Below are positions 31,370 through 39,887 of a stretch of 64,000 bases of DNA, one piece after another. The notes under the pieces were generated by a model. That model saw only the letters and a program-made list of their open reading frames with translations. It searched no databases and had not been told where the DNA came from. Location of the stretch: assembly GCF_026339735.1 (NCBI RefSeq), contig NZ_JAPEQG010000001.1, positions 1,674,001-1,738,000 of the forward strand. Direction: 5' to 3'. The stretch is from Streptomyces sp. NBC_01669 (GTDB lineage: Bacteria; Actinomycetota; Actinomycetes; Streptomycetales; Streptomycetaceae). Each line of letters starts with the position of its first letter. Positions within the stretch are counted from its first letter, which is position 1. The translations under genes and the position numbers were made by a program.

Positions 31370-32218
31370 ATGGGACGGGTCACCGAGCGCCGCCGCACCA
31401 TCCGCATCCGGGACGGAGCGGTCTCCGCACGCCCCGACACCCTCGTCGCCGAGGAGCCCCTGGAGATCCGGCTGAACGGCAGACCGCTCGCCATCACGAT
31501 GCGCACGCCTGGCGACGACTTCGCGCTGGCGGCGGGCTTCCTGGTCAGCGAGGGCGTGATCGGTGACGGCTCCGAGGTGCAGTCGATCGTGTACTGCGCG
31601 GGAGCGACGGCGGACGGCGTGAACACCTACAACGTGGTGGATGTGAAGCTCGCGCCCGGCGTGCAGGTCCCCGACATCACACTCGAACGCAACGTCTACA
31701 CGACCTCGTCCTGCGGGCTGTGCGGCAAGGCGAGCCTCGACGCGGTCCGCACCACCACCCGGCACCCGATCGCCGACACTCCCCCGGTCCGGGTCGAGCC
31801 CGCACTGCTCTCGGGCCTCCCCGACCGGCTCCGCGAGTCGCAGCGGGTCTTCGACCGGACCGGGGGCCTGCATGCGGCGGCGCTGTTCTCCGAGACCGGG
31901 GAACTGCTCGACATCCGGGAGGACGTCGGTCGGCACAACGCGGTCGACAAGCTTGTCGGCCGGGCCCTGACCGACAACCGGCTGCCGCTGTCCCGGGCGA
32001 TTCTGCTGGTGTCGGGGCGGGCCTCGTTCGAGCTGGCCCAGAAGGCGGTGATGGCCGGGATCCCGATGCTCGCCGCAGTCTCGGCGCCGTCGTCGCTCGC
32101 CGTGGATCTGGCGGCGGAGACCGGACTGACCCTGGTCGGATTTCTGCGGGGTCCGTCCATGAACGTGTACGCGGGTGAGCACCGCATCGCCCTGGAGGCG
32201 ACGGTCGGCCAGGGCTGA
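31370..32218 (+). CDS. fdhD: Formate dehydrogenase accessory sulfurtransferase FdhD
   Basis: The 282-residue product begins at ATG 31370, just after the dehydrogenase remnant. Characteristic segments are EPLEIRLNGRPLAITMRTPGDDFALAAGFLVSEGVI, the sulfur-carrying cysteines in TTSSCGLCGKASLDAV, GGLHAAALFSETGELLDIREDVGRHNAVDKLVG, and GRASFELAQKAVMAGIPMLAAVSAPSSLAVDLA. FdhD moves sulfur from the IscS cysteine desulfurase to the molybdenum cofactor of formate dehydrogenase, making it active. The gene looks intact, but the adjacent dehydrogenase is destroyed, so it is either an orphan awaiting loss or serves a dehydrogenase elsewhere in the genome. A hairpin follows at 32249-32282. Confidence 0.93.
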   Translation: MGRVTERRRTIRIRDGAVSARPDTLVAEEPLEIRLNGRPLAITMRTPGDDFALAAGFLVSEGVIGDGSEVQSIVYCAGATADGVNTYNVVDVKLAPGVQVPDITLERNVYTTSSCGLCGKASLDAVRTTTRHPIADTPPVRVEPALLSGLPDRLRESQRVFDRTGGLHAAALFSETGELLDIREDVGRHNAVDKLVGRALTDNRLPLSRAILLVSGRASFELAQKAVMAGIPMLAAVSAPSSLAVDLAAETGLTLVGFLRGPSMNVYAGEHRIALEATVGQG

Positions 32219-32248
32219 GGTGCCCGGCCCGTGACACGGGTCAGGGGT

Positions 32249-32282
32249 CCGGCCGGCGGGGAGCGCCCCCTGCGCCGGCCGG
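32249..32282. terminator. Hairpin between convergent fdhD and SBF-like genes
   Basis: CCGGCCGGCG pairs perfectly with CGCCGGCCGG over a 14-base loop, 31 bases past the fdhD stop and 52 bases past the end of the convergent transporter gene. It probably works in both directions. Confidence 0.65.
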
Positions 32283-32333
32283 TCCCGCCCCCGTGGCGTC
32301 CGCCATCGGCGCCTTCGGGTTGGGGCGAGCGCG

Positions 32334-33377
32334 TCAGCCCACCGGGACGCGCGTCTGCGCCACCGGACCGCTCGCCGGAGTCCCCGGGCTCTCCCGGAGT
32401 TCGTCCTGCGGATCCCGCGAGCGCCGCTTCGCGATCACCGCGCACACCATCAACTGCATCTGGTGGAAGAGCATCAGGGGCAGCACGGCGAGGCTCGCGT
32501 GCGCCCCGAAGAGCACGCTGGCCATCGGGAGCCCGGACGCCAGGCTCTTCTTCGAACCGGCGAACTGGATGGCGATCCGGTCTCCTCGGTCGAAGCCGAG
32601 CCGCTTCGCCCCGAACCAGGTCAGCGCGAGCATCAGCGCGAGCAGCACCGCTTCGGCTGCGAGCAGCGCACCGAGCCTCGCCGGAGTGACCTGGTGCCAG
32701 ATGCCGGCGACCATTCCCTCGCTGAACGCCGCATAGACGACCAGCAGGATCGAGCCGCGGTCGACATAGCCGAGGACCTTCTTGTGGCGGGTGAGGAAGC
32801 CGCCGATCCAGCGGCGCAGCAGCTGGCCGGCGATGAACGGGAGCAGCAGCTGGAGCCCGATCTTCAGCAGCGCGTCGGCCGAGAATCCGCCGCCGCTGTT
32901 GCCGAGCAGTGCTGCGGCGAGCAGCGGGGTGAGGAAGATCCCGGCGATCGAGGAGAAGGAGCCCGCGCAGATCGCCGCCGGCACGTTGCCGCGGGCGATC
33001 GAGGTGAAGGCGATCGACGACTGGATGGTCGACGGGACGAGGCAGAGGAAGAGGAAGCCGCTGTAGAGCTGCGGGGTCAGGACGTACGGAACCAGCCCCT
33101 TGCCCGCCAGTCCCAGCAGCGGGAACGCGACGAAGGTGCAGATCAGGACGGTGAGGTGGAGCCGCCAGTGCCTGAGGCCGTCGAGCGCCTCGGCGGTCGA
33201 GAGGCGGGCGCCGTACAGGAAGAAGAGGAGGGCGACCGCTCCGGTCGACGCACCGTCGGCGACGTCCGCGGCGGCCCCCGATGCGGGCAGCAGCGCCGCG
33301 AGCACGACGGTGCCGATCAGCGCCAGGATGTACGGGTCGATCGGCAGCTTGAAGGTGCGGCGGCTCATGTGCTCCAC
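32334..33377 (-). CDS. SBF-like (bile acid:sodium symporter family) membrane transporter
   Basis: A 347-residue protein from GTG 33377; ATG 33368, three codons in, is an alternative. It has about ten hydrophobic helices. The N-terminus (RRTFKLPIDPYILALIGTVVLAALLP), VALLFFLYGARLSTAEALDGLRHWRLHL, CLVPSTIQSSIAFTSIARGNVPAAICAGSFSSIAGIFLTPLLAA and the C-terminal AGSKKSLASGLPMASVLF are hallmarks of the SBF-like subgroup related to YfeH and plant BASS proteins. Substrates are usually organic anions, taken up with sodium; none is known here. It is divergent from a LysR regulator gene 108 bases away, a common transporter-regulator pair. Confidence 0.9.
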   Translation of the reverse strand: MEHMSRRTFKLPIDPYILALIGTVVLAALLPASGAAADVADGASTGAVALLFFLYGARLSTAEALDGLRHWRLHLTVLICTFVAFPLLGLAGKGLVPYVLTPQLYSGFLFLCLVPSTIQSSIAFTSIARGNVPAAICAGSFSSIAGIFLTPLLAAALLGNSGGGFSADALLKIGLQLLLPFIAGQLLRRWIGGFLTRHKKVLGYVDRGSILLVVYAAFSEGMVAGIWHQVTPARLGALLAAEAVLLALMLALTWFGAKRLGFDRGDRIAIQFAGSKKSLASGLPMASVLFGAHASLAVLPLMLFHQMQLMVCAVIAKRRSRDPQDELRESPGTPASGPVAQTRVPVG

Positions 33378-33485
33378 GTGTCTCTCGTTCAGATCGTGCC
33401 CTCCCCATCCTGCTCTTGATCACCGCGATCGGGAATCCGGCATACCGCTCTCACTGTCATCATGATTCGCGATAGCCTGGGCGCT

Positions 33486-34388
33486 ATGTACGATCCTGCA
33501 CAGCTCCGTACCTTTCTGGCCGTCGCCCAGACGCTGAGCTTCACCCAGGCCGCCCGTCGGCTGGGCGTGCGGCAGTCCACGGTGAGTCAGCATGTGCGGC
33601 GGCTGGAGGACGCGACGGGGCGCCAGTTGTTCACCCGGGACACGCACCGGGTCGATCTCACCGTGGACGGTGAGGCGATGCTCGGCTTCGCGCGGACGAT
33701 CCTGCAGGCCCACGAGCGGGCCGCGGCGTTCTTCACCGGGACGCGGCTGCGCGGGCGGCTGCGGTTCGGGGCGTCCGAGGACTTCGTGCAGACCCGGCTG
33801 CCGGAGATTCTGGAGTCGTTCCGCCGCGACCATCCGGAGGTCGAGCTGGAGCTGACGGTCGAGCTGTCGGGGACGCTGCACCGGCAGCTGGCGGCGGGAC
33901 GGCTCGATCTCGTCCTCGCCAAGCGGCGGACCGGTGACACGCACGGCGAACTGGTCTGGCAGGACGCCCTGACCTGGATCGGCGCACCGCACCTGCGGAT
34001 CGACCCGGACCGCCCGGTGCCGCTGATCCTTTTCCCGCCGCCGGGCCTCACCCGGGCCCGCGCTCTGGAAGTGCTGGAGGAGCACGGCCGGTCCTGGCGG
34101 GTCGCCTGCACGAGTACGAGCCTCAGCGGACTCGTCGCAGCGGCCCACGCCGGTCTCGGCGTGATGGCTCACACCCGCGGGCTCATCCCGCCGGGACTGA
34201 CTCCCGTACCGGCCAGGGCGGGGCTGCCGGAACTCGGCGACGTGGATTTCGTCCTGCTGCACGGCCGCCGCCGCGACGCGGCGCAGGAGGCGGCGGACGC
34301 GCTCGCGGCGGCGATCCTGGCGGGCGGCGACCGGCTGATCCGTGGCATCGGCGGGATCAACGCGATCAGCGGCCGCGACGGCGCATGA
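33486..34388 (+). CDS. LysR-family transcriptional regulator
   Basis: ATG 33486 (MYDPAQLRTFLAVAQTLSF) is preferred over ATG 33462, because the latter's first codons overlap a likely -10 element (GATAGCCT) and the homologous N-terminus begins at MYDP. The 300-residue protein has the LysR helix-turn-helix FTQAARRLGVRQSTVSQHVRRLEDATGRQLF. A periplasmic-binding-like effector domain starts around 90 (LRFGASEDFVQTRLPEILESFRRDHPEVELEL). It most likely regulates the divergent SBF-like transporter. An ATC-N9-GAT-like dyad overlapping the start region (33457-33475) could be its own binding site. Confidence 0.9.
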   Translation: MYDPAQLRTFLAVAQTLSFTQAARRLGVRQSTVSQHVRRLEDATGRQLFTRDTHRVDLTVDGEAMLGFARTILQAHERAAAFFTGTRLRGRLRFGASEDFVQTRLPEILESFRRDHPEVELELTVELSGTLHRQLAAGRLDLVLAKRRTGDTHGELVWQDALTWIGAPHLRIDPDRPVPLILFPPPGLTRARALEVLEEHGRSWRVACTSTSLSGLVAAAHAGLGVMAHTRGLIPPGLTPVPARAGLPELGDVDFVLLHGRRRDAAQEAADALAAAILAGGDRLIRGIGGINAISGRDGA

Positions 34389-34664
34389 CCGCACGCGTGC
34401 GCGGGGAGGATGGGCAGCAGGTACCGAACACCCCCCCCCTGACCGTCACGACGGGAGTGGCCGAGGCGTACAGATTCGGTGGAGATTCCGGCGCGAGCTA
34501 CTTACTCCACCGTCAGAAGCACGCCCGAGCCTGGCCCATCTGGCCGGATATCTGTGGCTGACCTGTGCAGATGGCACGCTTTCCGGTCGTTCCGGGCCCT
34601 CCCGCCGCGCCAACCGGTGGGGTAGCGTCACGGCGCTGTGCGGAGCGCCACAAGGAGCAGGTCA
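34389..34664. promoter_or_regulatory. Promoter region of the acyl-CoA ligase gene
   Basis: This 276-base gap has a run of nine C at about 34430, and TAGCGT at 34623-34628 as a plausible -10. AAGGAG at 34652-34657 lies seven bases before a TTG start and decides the start of the next gene. Nothing else is recognised. Confidence 0.45.
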
Positions 34665-36488
34665 TTGCGCGAGTTCACTGTCCCACCCATGGCGATCGCG
34701 CCCCAGGTAGGCGGGCTGGCTGATGCCGTCTTCGACTATGCGGAGGAGGATCCGCACCGGGTCGCGCTGGGCCGCAAGGACGCGGACGGACGCTGGCGTG
34801 ATGTCACCGCGGCGACGTTCCGCGACGAGGTGCTCGCGCTCGCCAAGGGGCTGATCGCCCACGGTGTCCGGTTCGGCGACCGGGTCGCCCTGATGGCGCG
34901 TACCCGTTACGAGTGGACGCTCTTCGACTTCGCGCTGTGGACGGTCGGCGCCCAGTCCGTGCCGGTCTATCCGACGTCCTCGGCCGAGCAGGTCTTCTGG
35001 ATGCTGCACGACGCCGAAGTGTCCGCGATCATGGTCGAGCACGAGGACCATGCGATGACGATCGCCTCGGTGATCGACCGGCTGCCCCAGCTCAAGCGGC
35101 TCTGGCAGCTGGACTCGGACGCGGTGACCGAGCTGGTCGAGGCGGGCGTGCACATCGAGGACGAGGTGGTGCACCGGCACCGGCGGGCGGTGACGCCCGA
35201 TTCGGTGGCGACCGTCATCTACACGTCCGGCACCACGGGCCGCCCCAAGGGCTGTGTGATCACGCACGCCAACTTCATGTTCGAGACGGACACGATGGCG
35301 TCGCGCTGGGAGTCGGTCTTCCACTCCAGGCCGGGCGACGAGGCCGCTACGCTCCTCTTCCTGCCGCTGGCGCACGTCTTCGGACGGATGGTCGAGGTCA
35401 CGGCGGTCCGCGGCCGGGTGAAGCTGGGCCATCAGCCGGAGCTGTCGGCGAAGGCGCTCATGCCGGACCTGGTGTCGTTCCGGCCGACCTTCATCCTCGC
35501 GGTTCCGTACATCTTCGAGAAGGTCTTCAACGGCGCCCGGCGCAAGGCCGAGGCGGAGGGCAGGGTCGGACCGTTCGACAAGGCCGTCGAGGTCGCGGTG
35601 AAGTACGCGGAGGCGATGGAGCACCGGGCGTTCGGGACCGGACCCGGCCCTTCCGCGGGGCTGCGGATGCAGCACCAGTTCTTCGACAAGGTCGTGTACA
35701 AGAAGGTCCGCGACGCGATGGGCGGCCGGGTCCGGCACGCCATGTCGGGCGGTTCGGGGATGGAGCGGCGGCTCGGTCTGTTCTTCGAGGGCGCGGGCGT
35801 CACGGTGTACGAGGGGTACGGACTGACCGAGTCCACTGCGGCGGCCACCGCCAACCCGCCCGAGCGCACCCGGTACGGCACGGTCGGGCAGCCGATCCCC
35901 GGCACCACCGTGCACATCGCCGACGACGGCGAGGTGTGGGTGTACGGCGCCAATGTCTTCGGCGGCTATCTGGGCAACCCGAAGGCCACCGCCGCGGTGC
36001 TGCACGACGGCTGGCTGGCCACCGGCGACCTGGGTGCGCTCGACGAGGACGGCTATCTGACGATCACCGGACGGAAGAAGGAGATCCTGGTGACGTCGGG
36101 CGGCAAGAGTGTGTCGCCGGCCGGTCTGGAGGAGCGGGTGCGGGCCCATCCGCTGGTGGCGCAGTGCATCGTGGTCGGCAACGACCGGCCGTACATCGCG
36201 GCGCTGGTGACCGTGGACCAGGAGTCCGTGGACCACTGGCTCACCATGCAGGGGCGGCCGCCGATGAACGCGGCGGACCTGGTGCGGGACCCGTATCTGG
36301 AGATGGAGGTCAGGCGGGCGGTGGTGGCCGCCAACACGGCGGTGTCGCAGGCCGAGTCGATCCGTACCTTCCGGATCCTTGCGCATCAATTCACCGAGGA
36401 ACACGGTCTGCTGACCCCGTCGCTGAAGCTGAAGCGGAAGGCAATCGAGACGGCGTACGCGGTCGAGGTGGACGCGCTGTACCGCTGA
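34665..36488 (+). CDS. AMP-dependent long-chain fatty acid-CoA ligase
   Basis: TTG 34665 is taken as the start: AAGGAG lies seven bases upstream and LREFTVPPMA is the usual N-terminus in Streptomyces acyl-CoA ligases. The 607-residue enzyme activates a fatty acid through an acyl-adenylate to acyl-CoA. Its ATP-binding loop is VIYTSGTTGRPKGCVITHANF, near 180-200. Further signatures are LPLAHVFGRMVEV, MSGGSGMERRLGLFFEGAGVTVYEGYGLTEST (motif II), GWLATGDLGALDEDGYLTITGRKKEILVTSGGKSVSP (hinge), and a C-terminal Lys in LTPSLKLKRKAIE. It is monocistronic with a hairpin downstream at 36498-36540. Confidence 0.93.
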   Translation: MREFTVPPMAIAPQVGGLADAVFDYAEEDPHRVALGRKDADGRWRDVTAATFRDEVLALAKGLIAHGVRFGDRVALMARTRYEWTLFDFALWTVGAQSVPVYPTSSAEQVFWMLHDAEVSAIMVEHEDHAMTIASVIDRLPQLKRLWQLDSDAVTELVEAGVHIEDEVVHRHRRAVTPDSVATVIYTSGTTGRPKGCVITHANFMFETDTMASRWESVFHSRPGDEAATLLFLPLAHVFGRMVEVTAVRGRVKLGHQPELSAKALMPDLVSFRPTFILAVPYIFEKVFNGARRKAEAEGRVGPFDKAVEVAVKYAEAMEHRAFGTGPGPSAGLRMQHQFFDKVVYKKVRDAMGGRVRHAMSGGSGMERRLGLFFEGAGVTVYEGYGLTESTAAATANPPERTRYGTVGQPIPGTTVHIADDGEVWVYGANVFGGYLGNPKATAAVLHDGWLATGDLGALDEDGYLTITGRKKEILVTSGGKSVSPAGLEERVRAHPLVAQCIVVGNDRPYIAALVTVDQESVDHWLTMQGRPPMNAADLVRDPYLEMEVRRAVVAANTAVSQAESIRTFRILAHQFTEEHGLLTPSLKLKRKAIETAYAVEVDALYR

Positions 36489-36497
36489 GAGAGGGCC

Positions 36498-36540
36498 GTG
36501 CCGCCCCGCCGGAGGTGAACTCGCCCCGACGGGACGGCAC
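36498..36540 (+). terminator. Hairpin after the acyl-CoA ligase gene
   Basis: GTGCCGCCCCG pairs with CGGGACGGCAC with a single G-T type mismatch, nine bases past the stop. Confidence 0.5.
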
Positions 36541-36770
36541 ATGGACAGAGCCCGCTGCGTGATCGAGATGCGGAACAGCTTGTCCGCACCGTCCGGTTCG
36601 CCTCCGTTGTTGTCGCAGTCGGTGGTGGAGAGTCAGAGCTGGTCCGGGCCCGGCACCTTGGTGGCCGTGCACAGCCGGCCGTACGTTCCGACGTGGTACG
36701 CGGTCGGTGTGGCATCGCGAGTGCGCGGCGGAGGCCCCGGGGGGCCGGCGCGGCCGCCCGCACGCGGACG
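36541..36770 (-). pseudogene. Possible decayed coding remnant of a small secreted protein
   Basis: On the minus strand, one frame reads ATPTAYHVGTYGRLCTATKVPG, then meets an in-frame TGA near 36640, then continues LSTTDCDNNGGEPDGADK and LFRISITQRALSMCRP. Codon use is Streptomyces-like across the stop, which suggests a formerly coding stretch. I cannot name the family. The gap otherwise holds nothing recognisable. Confidence 0.25.
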
Positions 36771-37916
36771 TCAGCCGACCAGGCAGGTGCGCACCGCCGC
36801 GGCCAGGCGGTTCGCGCGGGCGTCGCCGTGACCGATCATGCGGTTGGCGATGTACGCGAAGCCCACGCCGAACTCGTCGTCGCCGAAGGCGAATTGGCCG
36901 CCTGCTCCGTCGTTGCCGAAACTGCGCTCCCCCAGCATCGGCCGGAAGGCCGACGAGTCGAGCAGGAAGCCCGAGCCCCAGCGCGCCCCGGCGTCGAAGC
37001 CCAACCACCCCTTGCCGGATGACACCTCGCGGACCGCGTCCGTCACGGTGTCCGGTGTGAGCAGCCGCTCCCGGCCCTCGATGCCGGTCACGGCCGCAGC
37101 GTAGAGCCCGGCCAGGCCGCTCGCCGACGCCGTGGCACCCGCTCCGGGCAGCTCCATGCCGAGCAACGCCGGGTCGTTCCAGCCGCGCGGCTCGTCGAGA
37201 CCGGGGAAGACCAGGGCGCCGTTCATCGTCACGATGCGGGTGAGCAGATGCTCGGGCCCTGGCATCCCTGGCCGCCCCTCGGCCTCGACGAGCCGGGCAC
37301 GGCCGTCCGTCTCCTCGGTGGGCAGGCCGATCCAGGCCCGTAGTCCCAGCGGGTCGCCCACGGCACGGCGGAAGTATGCGCCCGGAGTGAGCCCGGTGAT
37401 GCGCCGGATGACCTCACCGATGAGGAAGCCGAAGACGTGGCCGTGGTACTCGTATGCCGTGTCCGGCTCCCACAGCGGCTTCTGCTCCTCGATGGCCCGG
37501 GTCACCGGTGTCCAGGCGGCGATCTCCTCGAAGCCGAGTACCCGGTCGAGGGCGGGAAGTCCGGCCCGGTGTCCGAGGACCATGCGGCAGGTGATGGACT
37601 CCTTGCCGTGCTGCGCGAACCCGGGCCAGTACTGGCTCACCGGGGCGTCGAGGTCGAGATGTCCTTCCTGCGCGAGGAGGTGGGCGCACAGGCTCACGAT
37701 GCCTTTGGCGCAGGAGAAGACCGGTAGGACGGTGTCCTGGTCCCACGGTCGGCCGGTCCGCTGGTCCGCGACCCCGCCCCACAGGTCCGCGACCTTGTGT
37801 CCGTCGACAAACACCGTGACGGCTGCGCCGAGTTCGGGGAAATCGTCGAAGTTCCGCGAGAACGCGTCGGCGACGGCTCCGAAGCGCTCGTCAGCCCATC
37901 CGTTGCACTGCCCCAC
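36771..37916 (-). CDS. Serine hydrolase of the beta-lactamase (class C) family
   Basis: The 381-residue protein starts at GTG 37916 with GGAGGA about ten bases upstream. It has the S-x-x-K nucleophile motif in [36 protein letters not shown] and the tyrosine motif in [33 protein letters not shown] and [28 protein letters not shown] follow, the latter replacing the KTG box with a GAGG-type loop as in EstB-like esterases. There is no signal peptide, so the esterase/carboxylesterase branch is more likely than antibiotic hydrolysis. It is monocistronic. Confidence 0.9.
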   Translation of the reverse strand: MGQCNGWADERFGAVADAFSRNFDDFPELGAAVTVFVDGHKVADLWGGVADQRTGRPWDQDTVLPVFSCAKGIVSLCAHLLAQEGHLDLDAPVSQYWPGFAQHGKESITCRMVLGHRAGLPALDRVLGFEEIAAWTPVTRAIEEQKPLWEPDTAYEYHGHVFGFLIGEVIRRITGLTPGAYFRRAVGDPLGLRAWIGLPTEETDGRARLVEAEGRPGMPGPEHLLTRIVTMNGALVFPGLDEPRGWNDPALLGMELPGAGATASASGLAGLYAAAVTGIEGRERLLTPDTVTDAVREVSSGKGWLGFDAGARWGSGFLLDSSAFRPMLGERSFGNDGAGGQFAFGDDEFGVGFAYIANRMIGHGDARANRLAAAVRTCLVG

Positions 37917-38107
37917 CGTGTCCCGTCCTCCGTGTGATCGTGGCTCCGCGTGGGGCCGCCAAGGACAGTGCCCGTGCGCCCCGCGGTCGTCGACCGGTCA
38001 CAGTACGGCGGTGTGCGGCCGCGGCACGAACGATTTGACCGCCCCGGCCTCGCCGAGGTGGGGCAGGGAGGAATGGGGATACTCGTGCAGGTCCCTGCCC
38101 GTACCCC

Positions 38108-38350
38108 GTCCGCGTACGGTTCACGGGGCCGGCCGTACGAGAGGCGGGCGAATCCGGTGTCCGGGTACACGTCGCGCACGCTGACGACCCTCCCCGGACC
38201 GGGCCGGTGGTGGGTGACGAACACCGGTCCGCGGGTGCGGCCCTTGGGCAAGGGGGGCAGCAGCCGGGCGGTGTCGGCGTCCCGGCAATCCGATTCCGGC
38301 ATGAAGTCCTCGCACGCCCGGTGCCGGCGGCGGGCCTTGGAGGAGCTCAC
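38108..38350 (-). pseudogene. Tyrosine-type integrase/recombinase fragment
   Basis: From a GTG at 38350 the minus strand reads [20 protein letters not shown], then [20 protein letters not shown], then [20 protein letters not shown] and [15 protein letters not shown]. This matches the middle of Streptomyces tyrosine recombinases, the segment just before the catalytic C-terminal domain. The catalytic Arg-His-x-x-Arg...Tyr part and the N-terminal SAM-like domain are absent, so about 80 of some 350 residues remain. It is a relic of an integrated element or of a rearrangement at this place. Confidence 0.65.
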
Positions 38351-38363
38351 ACAATGGGCGCCC
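38336..38363. repeat. 28-bp dispersed repeat, copy 1
   Basis: It contains GAGGAGCTCACACAA and GGGCGCCC and matches 40366-40393 at 26 of 28 positions in direct orientation. It overlaps the first codons of the integrase fragment on the other strand. Confidence 0.6.
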
Positions 38364-38544
38364 TTGACCCTTGCCTGGGAGCAGTGCTCGGTGCCGTGAA
38401 ACCGGCATCGAGCACCAGTGCGACGCAGGTCGCGGTCAGCAGTCCTGTGAACCGGTGGTGCTCCGATGTCTTCGCGCGATCGAGCGCCGTCCGTACCAGC
38501 CCTCCTGAGGTGGGGGTTCAGGGTGAGTGGGGTGTGGCTGCAGT

Positions 38545-38691
38545 TCAGTGAGGCGCCCCCGAGTTACTCCATGACGGGTCCCGGTCAACACCTCGGACCA
38601 ATGCGGTCGGAGCACTGTCGAACCCAGCTTGTGTCGGTCCCGCGCGGGACAGGTGAACGGGTACGGAACGGCCGGTCGGCAGGGAATGCAT
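38545..38691 (-). CDS. Doubtful small ORF (48 codons)
   Basis: ATG 38691 has a good ribosome site (GGAGG, five to six bases upstream) and encodes [19 protein letters not shown], then [20 protein letters not shown] and a short tail. Third-position GC is only about 60 percent, well below the neighbouring genes, and no family is recognised. It is divergent from the aldo/keto reductase gene. It could be a leader peptide or chance. Confidence 0.22.
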   Translation of the reverse strand: MHSLPTGRSVPVHLSRAGPTQAGFDSAPTALVRGVDRDPSWSNSGAPH

Positions 38692-38751
38692 GACGCCTCC
38701 TGATCGTTGACCATGCGAATACCAACCGACGACGTAAAGGATCGACCGCTC

Positions 38752-39588
38752 GTGAGCCAGGTCCCCTCCCTCACCCTCAACAACGGCGTCGAGATGCCGC
38801 AGCTCGGTTTCGGTGTCTGGCAGGTGCCGGACGACGAGGCCACGAAGGCGGTCGCGACGGCTATCGAGTCCGGGTACCGGAGCATCGACACCGCCGCGAT
38901 CTACGGGAACGAGGAGGGCACCGGCAAGGCCGTCGCGGCCTCCGGTGTCCCCCGCGAAGAGCTCTTCGTCACCACCAAGTTGTGGAACGGCGACCAGGGC
39001 TACGAGTCGACGATGCGCGCCTTCGACGCCTCGCTGGACAAGCTCGGTCTCGACTATGTCGACCTGTACCTGATCCACTGGCCGGTGCCCGCCAAGGACG
39101 CGTACGTCGACACGTACAAGGCGTTCGAGAAGATCTACGCCGACGGCCGCGCGAAGGCCATCGGTGTCTCCAACTTCCTGCCGGAGCACCTGGAGCGCCT
39201 GCTCGGCGAGACCTCCGTGGTTCCGGTGATCAACCAGATCGAGCTGCACCCGCAGCTTCAGCAGGCCGAGTCGCGCGCCTTCCACGCACAGCACGGCATC
39301 GCCACCGAGGCATGGTCCCCGCTGGGCCAGGGCAAGGGCCTCCTGGAGGTCCCGACGGTCGTCGCGATCGCCCAGAAGCACGGTCGCACGCCCGCGCAGG
39401 CGGTGCTCCGCTGGCACCTCCAGACGGGCAATGTGGTGATCCCGAAGTCCGTGACGCCGTCGCGGATCGCCGAGAACATCGATGTGTTCGGCTTCGAGCT
39501 GGACGCCGACGACCTGGCCGCGTTCGCCGCGCTGGACGAGGGCAAGCGCCTCGGCCCGAACCCGGGCGAGTTCAACCTGGGCGCCTGA
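38752..39588 (+). CDS. Aldo/keto reductase
   Basis: GTG 38752 is chosen: AAAGGA lies about ten bases upstream and VSQVPSLTLNNGVEMPQLGFGVWQV is the usual family start; the in-frame TTG and ATG upstream add non-homologous residues. The 278-residue barrel has the catalytic tetrad in GYRSIDTAAIYGNEEGTG (Asp, Tyr), TTKLWNGDQG (Lys) and LYLIHWPVP (His). The cofactor region VVIPKSVTPSRIAENIDVFGF near the C-terminus binds NADPH. It is a 2,5-diketo-gluconate reductase-like AKR5 type; the physiological carbonyl substrate is unknown. The stop codon TGA is directly followed by a MITE whose target duplication is this same TGA. Confidence 0.93.
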   Translation: MSQVPSLTLNNGVEMPQLGFGVWQVPDDEATKAVATAIESGYRSIDTAAIYGNEEGTGKAVAASGVPREELFVTTKLWNGDQGYESTMRAFDASLDKLGLDYVDLYLIHWPVPAKDAYVDTYKAFEKIYADGRAKAIGVSNFLPEHLERLLGETSVVPVINQIELHPQLQQAESRAFHAQHGIATEAWSPLGQGKGLLEVPTVVAIAQKHGRTPAQAVLRWHLQTGNVVIPKSVTPSRIAENIDVFGFELDADDLAAFAALDEGKRLGPNPGEFNLGA

Positions 39589-39790
39589 GAGCCTGTCGGG
39601 TGACCTTCGATCGGATAGCGGACGCGGTCTGGTGCGTGCGATTCCAAGGCGGCGGGATGTCCTCGGATGGGGTCTCCCCTGCTCGAACGAAGCTGAGAGC
39701 TTGGGGAAGGAGCTACTAGGATATTTCGGCAACGCGGGAAGCGTGCGTGCCAGGGCGTGGCCGCCCGATCAGAGGTCACCCGACAGGCTC
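39589..39790. mobile_element. 202-bp MITE with IS5-type ends and TGA target duplication
   Basis: The ends are inverted repeats: GAGCCTGTCGGGTGACCT is perfect at both ends, and a further GATCGG matches after two mismatches. The element is flanked by TGA at 39586-39588 and 39791-39793, a 3-bp duplication of the T-N-A kind made by IS5-family transposases. It has no transposase gene. Internally it carries an imperfect dyad with GGGGTCTCCCCTGCTCGAAC on one side, of a type often repeated in Streptomyces genomes. Confidence 0.82.
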
Positions 39791-39821
39791 TGAGCCCAAC
39801 CGCTGAAGACCGAATCACGCA

Positions 39822-39858
39822 CAGACCGCCGTCCGGCTCCCCGTCGGGCGGCGGTCTG
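39822..39858 (+). terminator. Hairpin terminator, probably of the aldo/keto reductase gene
   Basis: CAGACCGCCG pairs perfectly with CGGCGGTCTG. It now lies 234 bases after the reductase stop because the MITE sits in between. It ends 30 bases before the lectin start and so also borders that gene's leader. Confidence 0.6.
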
Positions 39859-39887
39859 CTGCGGGTGAACCCGGAGGAGACACCGTC

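Larger units (their letters stand above)
37917..38751. other. 835-base gene-poor region upstream of the aldo/keto reductase
   Basis: It holds an integrase remnant at about 38108-38350 on the minus strand, one copy of a 28-bp repeat at 38336-38363, and a doubtful 48-codon frame at 38545-38691. The rest, including the promoter sides of the beta-lactamase-like and aldo/keto reductase genes, shows no other gene. Confidence 0.5.
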
